56,016 bases of DNA from Akkermansia muciniphila (lineage in GTDB: Bacteria; Verrucomicrobiota; Verrucomicrobiia; Limisphaerales; UBA9464): contig CAMCYJ010000014.1 in NCBI GenBank assembly GCA_945883815.1, positions 1 through 56,016 of the forward strand, in the 5' to 3' direction. Within the stretch, counting starts at the first letter, position 1, and each line of letters begins with the position of its first letter. Below the pieces are notes generated by a model, which saw only the letters and a program-made list of their open reading frames with translations, had not been told where the DNA came from and did no database searches. Positions 36,101 to 42,333 of the stretch are shown piece after piece. Position numbers and translations under genes: made by a program.

Positions 36101-36218
36101 TACCAGCGAAGCTACGAAGCAGAAGGTGTGCGCTGCTTTGAAAATTGATTATAAAAACATTCGATCCATTGACGTAAATTCGGTTAATCAGAAGCAAGTT
36201 TCTTGGGCGAAATCGTAG
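33114..36218 (+). CDS. Metallophosphoesterase fused to a STAND-like P-loop NTPase, candidate defence protein
   Basis: A 1034-aa protein with an unusual domain order. Residues 1-300 form a calcineurin-like metallophosphoesterase with its metal-binding motifs intact: LSDVHI (Asp10, His12), SGDIAYSG (Asp48), PGNHDCD (Asn89, His90), VFHHPYNW (His205/206) and MTGHEHEPDHY (His234, His236). Around residues 370-600 lies a P-loop NTPase: Walker A GRQQAGKTT (389-397) and Walker B CVIIVDDYDH (459-468). The remaining ~430 residues are helical with no repeat I can name, ending near FYLYPTSEATKQK. The gene is visibly AT-rich compared with its GC-rich neighbours, indicating recent acquisition. Its place between hsdS and hsdR and its effector-NTPase-sensor order suggest a STAND-type antiviral protein whose effector would be a phosphoesterase or nuclease. 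That function is inferred; no member is recognised by name. Confidence 0.86.
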   Translation: MKALIIHLSDVHIRDGNNECIPKFGHIGTALQNEEFDLDAIAVVVSGDIAYSGNISEYKIADTCLASLAEDLRSRLKTQHLRFVFVPGNHDCDFSSNDTVREMVIEGVRNGKVADAKMISCCCAVQSEFRNFIDGFPLGKPDRVYSDLHWDYRIAHGNHSIRFRCYNTAWMSVIKEKQAGLHMPHALFEHSSENERDDYVLAVFHHPYNWMPAGSDRRFRTLVEGFSDMIMTGHEHEPDHYQKYSYTGEVNDYLEGAVFQEHGRDDRAGFHAVYVDLSSQKQRVLSFWWKNERFIPSPHTENWVGYKRGNRGGKRDFDLCDGFIKWLDNPGASYQHPAKPDLTLSDIYVFPNLKPFQIKNENDFVYSSLIEGRDLLKTLGGKRRVILFGRQQAGKTTLAKVLFRDFYNKNLTPVLLDGDELSSVHLKVGRLAGLVETQFQKQYKNPFLPEFQQLDRDKCVIIVDDYDHSRLNTKGRQRLLEVISNRYDRVIILGDDILRMEEIASGSEGCDVLADFDQFEIVQFGHLLRSKLIGQWFSIGSEYEADQQEVERRIHHTERLITGLLGKNYLPSYPVFILSLIQAQEATARLNSPAGTYGSLYEVLITQALAVNSLVGNRDMRLTYLSELAFWLHSEKRRRISDDEWEYFHQRHCQKFRIHPSRESIRKEFIESGVVDFRDESFGFRHPASYYYFVARYLRDNLSKPKIKILVTGLLGKLHKEEHASIWLFITHLSKDPFLIESILKHANRIYEDLIPVAFEEDVGFIQTLTDTVERVSLEDKRFNEAKEDRLRKLDAMPELPALNDNIEEPEEEMDEALKMLAKMNLALRTLEVLGQLVKNFTGSLEGEEKLALVKECYSLGLRTVAMLFDVFQKDADAFVELVVDRIIDRHPKAQSRDELKKKVKQFMFWMIEGASFSMVKRISQAVGHSQLGDTYKDVRQIHDTNATALIDISIQLDNLGFPEEQLKILAKRFRSNVFCERLLRHLAVEHFYLYPTSEATKQKVCAALKIDYKNIRSIDVNSVNQKQVSWAKS

Positions 36219-36259
36219 TGGTTGAGTAGTGTATAGTTTGGAAATTTGTTTAAAAATCC

Positions 36260-36576
36260 ATGCCCACACTCGGAGAACACAAAACCGTCCAAGCGCGAAT
36301 CCTCGCCTACGCCGAGGCCATCGGTTGGACGATCGTGTCCCGCGAGGAGGCCGAGCGGCGACGCGAGTTTGATACAGAGGTGCTGCCCGCCGAGCGCGCC
36401 AGGAACCGTTCGCTCTTTTTCGTCGACCTGCTTGACGCCAAGGTGCGGGAATTCAACCCGCGCTACGCCGAGTCCAAAGGGTGCATTGCTCGGGCGGTTT
36501 CCACCTTCGCCGAGGCTACGGCGGACAAGCCACCATCTTCACACCGACGTCCACAGCAACCGGGCCTTCCGCTTCT
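36260..36576 (+). pseudogene. Truncated and frameshifted hsdR 5' copy
   Basis: The frame from ATG 36260 reads GEHKTVQARILAYAEAIGWT, IVSREEAERRR and FFVDLLDAKVREFNPRYAE, closely matching the first 70 residues of the intact HsdR at 37774. At about 36482 one extra base shifts the frame; in the next frame GALLGR continues, then comes a ~33-base insert (36498-36530), then HLHTDVHSNRAF, which parallels HsdR HLHSDIYGNREF. The homology stops near 36576, just before the antitoxin gene. The encoded 114-aa product would be non-functional as a nuclease. Confidence 0.87.
36498..36530. repeat. Short dispersed-type repeat inserted in the hsdR remnant
   Basis: Contains TTCGCCGAGGCTACGGCGGA, which reads FAEATADK in one frame and RRGYGGQ-like in another. 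Comparison with intact hsdR shows that it interrupts the sequence between GALLG and HLH. From memory, similar strings turn up in many unrelated predicted proteins, so it may be a mobile mini-repeat; that recollection needs a search. Confidence 0.6.
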
Positions 36577-36600
36577 CATTCATCGCGCTATGCTTACCTT

Positions 36601-36801
36601 ATGATCAAGACCACCATTCAAGCTGAACTGCCGCCTGAGCTGACGGCGCGTGCGCTCACTTTTGTCCAAGAAGGGTGGGCCTCCGATTTCAATGAACTGC
36701 TGGCGGATGCCTTGCGGCGTTTCCTGGAGTCACACTCCGCGCGTGTCACGGAATCCATGGTGATGGACGACGTGCAATGGGGGTTGCATGGCGACGACTG
36801 A
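36601..36801 (+). CDS. Ribbon-helix-helix antitoxin-like protein without a visible toxin
   Basis: 66-aa protein: N-terminal strand MIKTTIQAELPPEL, helix FVQEGWASDFNELLADALRR, and a C-terminal tail ending DDVQWGLHGDD. This is the shape of VapB/CopG-like antitoxins, whose tail blocks a PIN-domain toxin. The toxin gene would normally overlap its end, but the next frame (ATG at 36787) reads only 18 codons before a stop, so the toxin seems to have been lost. It starts right after the hsdR remnant. The first 15 residues resemble those of the next gene, suggesting a common origin. Confidence 0.66.
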   Translation: MIKTTIQAELPPELTARALTFVQEGWASDFNELLADALRRFLESHSARVTESMVMDDVQWGLHGDD

Positions 36802-36848
36802 GCAGCACTTACGTTCTCAAATGCAATCCTCCATGTTAAACTAACCCC

Positions 36849-37376
36849 ATGAGCAAGACCTTCATTCAAGCTGAACTGTCGCCCGAACTCGTGAGTCTGG
36901 CGCGGAGCTTCGTCAGCCAATCGGGGCAGACCGATCTGAACGGGCTACTGGAAGTGGCGCTGCAAGACTTCTTCAAACATCATGCCTCAGAGATGCCTGA
37001 TGGGAAGGCGCAGGCGGATCGCCATGAGGTCTTCCAGGCGCTGGCTGCGCAGGCGGAGGCTTGCGAAAAGCCGGGATGGGATGGCTATGGCGCGGAGCCG
37101 GTGACGCTGGATGCCTATCGCGTTGCGTATCGCCTGGTGGAGCATCTGCCTGCGGACATCCCGATGCCGAGCGTGGGCGCAGATCCGGACGGCCATCTGA
37201 CGCTGGAGTGGTATCAGTCGCCCAGCCGGGTGTTGTCGGTCAGTGTGGGGCCTGCGGGTGAGCTGAACTACGCGGCCCTGCTGGGTGAGACGAGTCGGCG
37301 GACGGGAAGTGAAGTCTTCCAAAACCGCGTGCCCGGAGATTTGCTGCAACTCATCCACCAAGTCTTTGCAGCATGA
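36849..37376 (+). CDS. Protein with RHH-like N-terminus and an unknown C-terminal domain
   Basis: 175 aa. Residues 1-45 (SKTFIQAELSPELVSLARSF then LNGLLEVALQDFFKHH) resemble the neighbouring ribbon-helix-helix antitoxin. The rest forms a separate domain with CEKPGWDGYGAEPVTLDAYR, then VEHLPADIPMPSVGADPDGH, LTLEWYQ and LNYAALLGE. The WDGYGA...PDG...LEWY pattern looks like a conserved family, but I cannot assign a function. Its stop overlaps the start of the following 134-aa gene in an ATGA, so they are surely partners. Antitoxin or DNA-binding regulator of the pair is the most natural guess from the RHH-like part. Confidence 0.68.
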   Translation: MSKTFIQAELSPELVSLARSFVSQSGQTDLNGLLEVALQDFFKHHASEMPDGKAQADRHEVFQALAAQAEACEKPGWDGYGAEPVTLDAYRVAYRLVEHLPADIPMPSVGADPDGHLTLEWYQSPSRVLSVSVGPAGELNYAALLGETSRRTGSEVFQNRVPGDLLQLIHQVFAA

Positions 37377-37777
37377 TTCCTGACATTGGCGAAAAGCCCG
37401 TGACGGCGGACGAGTGGCTGGCCCGCTACATCTTGCGCCGTGAGCATGTGCGAGCGGACGGGACGCTGAAGCCTGATCCGTTCATGCCCTACAAGTGGGT
37501 GGAACTCTCGGTGACCCGGCATCTGGGGCTGGAGGAACCGGAGATCTGGCAGGCAGGGCAGACGGTGGCAGACGAGACCGCAACCACGCTGCAAGGACGA
37601 GCCGATGCACTGGCGCAGGTGTATGCGAAGCACCGCCTGCGCGTGCTGCCCACGCCGCTGCCGAACAACCTGAATCATGCGGACGTGGTGGACTGGCCCG
37701 CCGACAAGTCTGCGCAGAAGGAGATTGCCCTCATGATGGCCCGAGAGGCGAGTTACCAGCCCAAACCCGTGGAATGA
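37373..37777 (+). CDS. Conserved hypothetical partner protein of the two-gene cassette
   Basis: 134-aa soluble protein, function unknown. It begins IPDIGEKPVTADEWLARYIL and RREHVRADGTLKPDPFMPY, with a middle WVELSVTRHLGLEEPEIWQ and a C-terminus RLRVLPTPLPNNLNHADVVD followed by WPADKSAQKEIALMMAREA. It has no signal peptide, membrane helix or nuclease motif that I can name. It is joined by ATGA overlaps both to the RHH-like gene upstream and to hsdR downstream, so its level is tied to both. It could be the effector of a toxin-antitoxin-like pair or an accessory R-M factor; there is no direct evidence for either. Confidence 0.7.
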   Translation: MIPDIGEKPVTADEWLARYILRREHVRADGTLKPDPFMPYKWVELSVTRHLGLEEPEIWQAGQTVADETATTLQGRADALAQVYAKHRLRVLPTPLPNNLNHADVVDWPADKSAQKEIALMMAREASYQPKPVE

Positions 37778-40713
37778 GCAAGCCCACAGAACACAAAACC
37801 GTCCAAGCCAGGATCCTCGCCTACGCGCAGGAAATCGGCTGGACTCTTGTGTCCCGTGAGGAAGCCGAGCGGCGGCGAGGGATCGCCGCAATGACGAATG
37901 GCGAATGCAGAATGACGAATGCGAGTTTGTTCTTCGACGATCTGCTCGACGCCAAGGTGAGGGAATTCAACCCGCGTTATGCCGAGGCTGAGGGGGCGTT
38001 GCTCGGGCAGATCCGGCATCTGCACTCGGACATCTACGGCAACCGGGAATTTGTCGACCACCTGCGCAACCGGGGCAAATTCTTCGACCATCAAGAGAAG
38101 CGCGAGCGCGACCTGACCCTGATCGACTACGACGATCCGGCGCGGAACGTTTACGAGGTCACCGAAGAGTGGGCTTTTCATAACGGCCACTATGGCACGC
38201 GGGAGGATGTGGTCTTCCTCATCAACGGCATCCCGGTGCTGGTGATCGAGTGCAAGAACGCCAACAAGGACGAGGCGATTGCCCTCGGCGTAGACCAGAT
38301 CCGCCGTTACCACCGCGAGACGCCCGAGCTGTTCGTGTCGCAGCAGCTGTTCACCGCCACCGACGCCATCGGCTTTTCCTACGGGGTGAGCTGGAACACG
38401 GTGCGGCGAAATATCTTTAACTGGAAGTCCGAGCCGAACGGGCGGAACGAGGAGATCGGCAATCTAGAGGGCAAGGCGAAGAGCTTCTGCTCCATCCCGA
38501 AGGTGCTCGCCTTCCTGAAGGACTACATCGTCTTTGCCGAGAAGGACGAGGAGCTGAACAAATACATCCTGCGCCAGCACCAGACCGGAGCGGTGGAGGC
38601 GACCGTGGGCCGAGCCCTCGATCCCAAGCGCACCCGCGGCCTCGTCTGGAACACCCAGGGCAGCGGCAAGACCTTCACCATGATCAAGGCGGCGGAGATG
38701 CTCTTCCGGGCACCGGAGGCCGACAAGCCGACCGTCCTGCTGATGATCGATCGCAACGAGCTGGAGGATCAAATGCTCAAGAACCTGGCCGCTCTCGGCC
38801 TCGGGAACCTGGAGCACGCCCACAGCATCACGCGGCTCAACCAACTGTTGCGCGACGACTACCGGGGCATCGTCGTGACGATGATCCACAAGTTCCGCGA
38901 CATGCCGGCCAATCTCAGCCTGCGGACTAACATTTATGTGCTCATCGACGAGGCCCACCGGACGACCGGCGGCGACCTCGGCAATTTTCTGATGGCCGGC
39001 CTGCCGAACGCGACCTTCATCGGGTTCACCGGAACGCCGGTGGATAAGACCGCTTATGGCAAGGGCACCTTCAAGACCTTTGGTTGCGAGGATGACCGGG
39101 GCTACCTCCACAAGTACTCCATCGCCGACAGCATCGAAGACGGCACCACGCTACCGCTCTACTACCAACTCGCGCCCAATGAGATGCTCGTGCCACACGA
39201 GACTCTGGATCGGGAGTTCCTCTCGCTCGCCGAAGCCGAGGGCGTGGCCGACATCGAGGAGCTGAACAAGATCCTCGAGCGGGCGGTGAACCTGAAGAAC
39301 TTCCTCAAGGGCAAGGAGCGCATCCAGAAGGTGGCGAAGTTCGTCGCCGACCATTTCCGCGAGAATGTGGAGCCACTCGGCTACAAGGCCTTTCTCGTTG
39401 GCGTGGACCGCGAAGCCTGCGCGCACTACAAGCACGCGCTCGATCAGTTCCTGCCGCCTGAGTATTCCGAGGTCGTTTACACCGGCGGCAACAATGACTC
39501 CGCCCTGCTGAAGGAGTTCCACCTCGACCCGAAGAAGGAGCGGCAGATCCGCAAGAGCTTTGGCAAGCTGGACCAGATGCCGAAGATCCTCATCGTCACC
39601 GAGAAACTGCTCACCGGCTTCGACGCGCCCGTGCTCTACGCCATGTATCTCGACAAGCCGATGCGCGACCACACCCTGCTGCAGGCCATCGCCCGGGTGA
39701 ACCGCCCCTACGAGAACGAGGCGCAGGAGATGGTGAAGCCCCACGGCTTCGTCCTCGATTTTGTCGGCATCTTCGACAAGTTGGAGAAGGCCCTCGCCTT
39801 CGACAGCGACGAGATCAACGCCATCGTCAAGGACCTGAAGCTCCTGAAGGTGCTCTTCAAAAACAAAATGGAGAGCAAGGCACCGGCCTACCTCGGACTC
39901 ATCGAGCGCAATTTCAACGACAAGGATGTGGACACGCTCATCGAGCACTTCCGCGACCCCGAGCGAAGGAAGGAGTTCTTCAAGGAGTACAAGGAGATCG
40001 AGATGCTCTACGAGATCATCTCCCCGGATGCGTTCTTGCGACCGTTCATCGACGACTATGCCACGCTGTCGAACATCTACCTCGTGGTGCGCAACGCCTA
40101 CACGCGGCGGGTGTATGTGGATCGAGGCTTCCAGAAGAAGACGAACGAGTTGGTGCAACGGCACATCGGGACGGTGCTAAACGAGCCTAGGCACGGCTAC
40201 GTGGTGATCGATCGAGGCACGATCGAGACGATCAAGGCCGCCGATGACGGCAAGGCGACGAAGGTCATCAACTTGATCAAAGCCATTCAGAAAGAGGCGG
40301 AAGACAAGAGCGAGGACCCATTCCTGCTGGCCATGGCCGATCGAGCCAAGGCGGTCCAAGAGTCGTTTGAGTCGCGTCACGACAGCACGGAGGAGGCGCT
40401 CGAAAACCTCCTCTCGGCGATCGCCAAGAACGAGGAGCGTCAGCGGGAACAGGCCGCCAAGGGGCTGGATAGCCTGACCTACTTCATGATGCTCAAGTTC
40501 ACCGATGAGGGGATTCCCAACGCCGAGCAGGTGGCCAACCGGGTGCAAGAGGCCTTCCGACAATGTCCCCATTGGAGAACCAGCGAGGCTGAGATGCGGG
40601 AGGCCCGCAAACGGGTGACCTTCGCGATTTTTGCAGTGGAAGAAGACCTGAACAAAGTAACCGCCATCGTGGATACCCTCTTCACCCTGTTGCGGCGGAG
40701 CCTCCATTCATGA
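37774..40713 (+). CDS. hsdR: Type I restriction endonuclease and translocase subunit
   Basis: 979-aa HsdR. The PD-(D/E)xK nuclease site is visible at residues 144-161 as EDVVFLINGIPVLVIECKN (Asp145, Glu159, Lys161). The superfamily 2 translocase follows: Walker A WNTQGSGKTFTMI (292-304), motif II LIDEAHRTTGG with DEAH at 392-395, motif III FIGFTGTPVDKT, and motif VI ARVNRPYENE. Residues 37-50 (IAAMTNGECRMTNA) derive from a repeated ATGACGAATG string and differ entirely from the equivalent region of the truncated copy at 36260, while flanking residues match. Length is normal. The ATG at 37774 and the stop at 40713 both sit in ATGA overlaps with neighbours. Confidence 0.97.
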   Translation: MSKPTEHKTVQARILAYAQEIGWTLVSREEAERRRGIAAMTNGECRMTNASLFFDDLLDAKVREFNPRYAEAEGALLGQIRHLHSDIYGNREFVDHLRNRGKFFDHQEKRERDLTLIDYDDPARNVYEVTEEWAFHNGHYGTREDVVFLINGIPVLVIECKNANKDEAIALGVDQIRRYHRETPELFVSQQLFTATDAIGFSYGVSWNTVRRNIFNWKSEPNGRNEEIGNLEGKAKSFCSIPKVLAFLKDYIVFAEKDEELNKYILRQHQTGAVEATVGRALDPKRTRGLVWNTQGSGKTFTMIKAAEMLFRAPEADKPTVLLMIDRNELEDQMLKNLAALGLGNLEHAHSITRLNQLLRDDYRGIVVTMIHKFRDMPANLSLRTNIYVLIDEAHRTTGGDLGNFLMAGLPNATFIGFTGTPVDKTAYGKGTFKTFGCEDDRGYLHKYSIADSIEDGTTLPLYYQLAPNEMLVPHETLDREFLSLAEAEGVADIEELNKILERAVNLKNFLKGKERIQKVAKFVADHFRENVEPLGYKAFLVGVDREACAHYKHALDQFLPPEYSEVVYTGGNNDSALLKEFHLDPKKERQIRKSFGKLDQMPKILIVTEKLLTGFDAPVLYAMYLDKPMRDHTLLQAIARVNRPYENEAQEMVKPHGFVLDFVGIFDKLEKALAFDSDEINAIVKDLKLLKVLFKNKMESKAPAYLGLIERNFNDKDVDTLIEHFRDPERRKEFFKEYKEIEMLYEIISPDAFLRPFIDDYATLSNIYLVVRNAYTRRVYVDRGFQKKTNELVQRHIGTVLNEPRHGYVVIDRGTIETIKAADDGKATKVINLIKAIQKEAEDKSEDPFLLAMADRAKAVQESFESRHDSTEEALENLLSAIAKNEERQREQAAKGLDSLTYFMMLKFTDEGIPNAEQVANRVQEAFRQCPHWRTSEAEMREARKRVTFAIFAVEEDLNKVTAIVDTLFTLLRRSLHS
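37891..37921. repeat. ATGACGAATG repeat within hsdR
   Basis: ATGACGAATGGCGAATGCAG followed by AATGACGAATG: two copies of ATGACGAATG around a related unit, read in frame as MTNGECRMTNA in HsdR. Sequence on both sides aligns with the hsdR remnant, so the repeat lies in a replaced segment. Confidence 0.75.
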
Positions 40714-41042
40714 AGTGCTGGAGGGATCGAGAGGAATTCAAAGCCCAGGTCTTGAAATGGGCCTCCAAACTCGACGTGAAGGCTCAGGCGATCTATGTCC
40801 GCCCGATGCGCCGAAAGTGGGCTTCGTGTTCCACGGCCGGAACGTTGAGCTTCAATGACGAGTTGATCGGCATGGACAAGAAGCTCGGCGACTACGTGAT
40901 CGTGCATGAACTGCTCCATTTCCAGGTCCCGAACCACGGGAAACTGTGGAAGATGCTGATGCGGGTTCACCTGGGAGATTTTGAAGCGATCGAAGGTCGT
41001 TTGAAGTCACGGGCAATTGCGATCGGACCGAGGAAGACCTGA
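40710..41042 (+). CDS. YgjP/SprT-like M48-type metallopeptidase domain protein
   Basis: 110-aa single-domain zincin of the YgjP (DUF45) family. The family signature RPMRRKWASCSTAGTLSFND is followed by the zinc site YVIVHELLHFQVPNHGKLW with His66, Glu67, His70 and His76. Such proteins are regularly encoded immediately after hsdR in type I R-M loci; their substrate is unknown. The start overlaps the hsdR stop in an ATGA. It is the last gene of the island; the next gene is on the other strand. Confidence 0.9.
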   Translation: MKCWRDREEFKAQVLKWASKLDVKAQAIYVRPMRRKWASCSTAGTLSFNDELIGMDKKLGDYVIVHELLHFQVPNHGKLWKMLMRVHLGDFEAIEGRLKSRAIAIGPRKT

Positions 41043-41107
41043 GATCTGATCCAATCCCGGGATTTCCATTTGGGTGAAGGTGGGAAGAATCGGGCGGGAC
41101 GCCGCCG

Positions 41108-42328
41108 TCACAACGCTCCCCGCAAGTGGCCGGCGTAGCCGGTCATCTCCACGAAGGCGCGGCCGATTTCTTTGCCTTGGGCGTCGAGGACGCGGCAGGC
41201 GCCTTCCCAGTAGGGCACGCCGGCGATGCCGCCGGAGAGTTCTTGGTCGGCGCAGAGGGGTTCGATGCGCAGTGTGGGCCCGGGGCGGCCATCGGGCTCG
41301 GGCACGGTGAGCAGGACGGTCGCCGGATAGGTGCCGCCGGAGCGCGGGCTCTTCCATTGGCCTTCGCCGCGCCAGGTGAACCGGTCGGGGCCCCACTGCG
41401 ACACGCGGCCGTCCGTCCCGATCCAGGCCACGGTGGAAAACGCATCGGTGCTGCCATCGTCGCGGCGCATCCGGTAGGCCATCAGCTCGCGGCCGTCGAA
41501 GAAGTGGATGCTCGTCCAGTCCCAGCCCACCTGGCCTTCGCCGAGTTGGCTGCTGCTCAGTTCATGGTCCATCCAGGCCTCGCCTTCGATGCGCTCGGTC
41601 TGGGATCCGCGCCGGAGTTCGCCGGTGACCGCGAGCCGGGGAAAGGTCAGGTAGTGGCTGGCCGCCGAGGCTTCACGGGCCTTGCGCGAGACCCCATTGG
41701 TGCCGAAGACCACCAGGGGTTTCTTCGGCGACAGGCTCATGCGCCAGAACAAGTCGGCCTGGATGCCGCCGCGTAATTCGAGCTTCGGCTGGCCTTGGGC
41801 GTCCGGACCCAGGTCTTTGAGGGACCAATTGCCGTTGCGGACGTCGAGGCGATTCGTGGCAGCCTGAGCGTCCCAGCCCCGGCGGTTGAGGCGCTCTTCG
41901 TGGCGGAAGGTCTTCGTGGAGACATCCAGCCAGGCCATGTGAGCCAGGAAGAATTCGTCGGTGGCAAAGTTCGGAGTCGATGGAGACGCCGTTGAAGCGT
42001 TGGTGCCCGCGGGGTAGGGCGATGGCCGGACGTCGGAGGCTCGTCGGAAGAAGGTGGCCTGGAATCCATGGCGTTGGCCGCCTTCGGAGGTGAGATGGCC
42101 GGTGATGTACCACCACTCGATCTTGAACTCGGGATGGCTGCCATGGTCGGCCGGGAATTGGAAAATGCGTCCGGGCTGGGGTAGGGCGAATTCGGGTCGG
42201 ACCGGTGATTGGAGCTCAGCGGCCCACAGGCCGGGGCGAGCAAGTGCCAGGAGCAGGACAAGCCCCGCCATCCAGAAGCGCAGGGGTGAGCGCGGGCGGT
42301 GCATCGAAAGCAGAGGAGTCGGGGACAT
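41108..42328 (-). CDS. AttH/CrtC-like lipocalin-domain protein, exported
   Basis: About 406 aa, with an N-terminal signal peptide (FWMAGLVLLLALARPGLWA). The family N-terminal motif is FPADHGSHPEFKIEWWYITG, followed by HGFQATFFRR and FFLAHMAWLDVSTKTFRHEE. The C-terminal lipocalin-like half includes EAWMDHELSSSQLGEGQVGWDW and FVEMTGYAGHLRG. These proteins occur with AttEFG-type ABC systems, as here, and are distantly related to carotenoid hydratase CrtC; a hydratase role is unlikely in this context. A second in-frame ATG at 42304 is an alternative start. The gene begins six bases after the permease stop, so it belongs to the ABC operon. Confidence 0.86.
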   Translation of the reverse strand: MSPTPLLSMHRPRSPLRFWMAGLVLLLALARPGLWAAELQSPVRPEFALPQPGRIFQFPADHGSHPEFKIEWWYITGHLTSEGGQRHGFQATFFRRASDVRPSPYPAGTNASTASPSTPNFATDEFFLAHMAWLDVSTKTFRHEERLNRRGWDAQAATNRLDVRNGNWSLKDLGPDAQGQPKLELRGGIQADLFWRMSLSPKKPLVVFGTNGVSRKAREASAASHYLTFPRLAVTGELRRGSQTERIEGEAWMDHELSSSQLGEGQVGWDWTSIHFFDGRELMAYRMRRDDGSTDAFSTVAWIGTDGRVSQWGPDRFTWRGEGQWKSPRSGGTYPATVLLTVPEPDGRPGPTLRIEPLCADQELSGGIAGVPYWEGACRVLDAQGKEIGRAFVEMTGYAGHLRGAL

Positions 42329-42333
42329 GGGAG

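Noticed and set aside
37774-40713. Possibility that hsdR is disrupted by its internal repeat
   Set aside because: The repeat is in frame and lies in a region before the nuclease core; all nuclease and translocase motifs follow intact.
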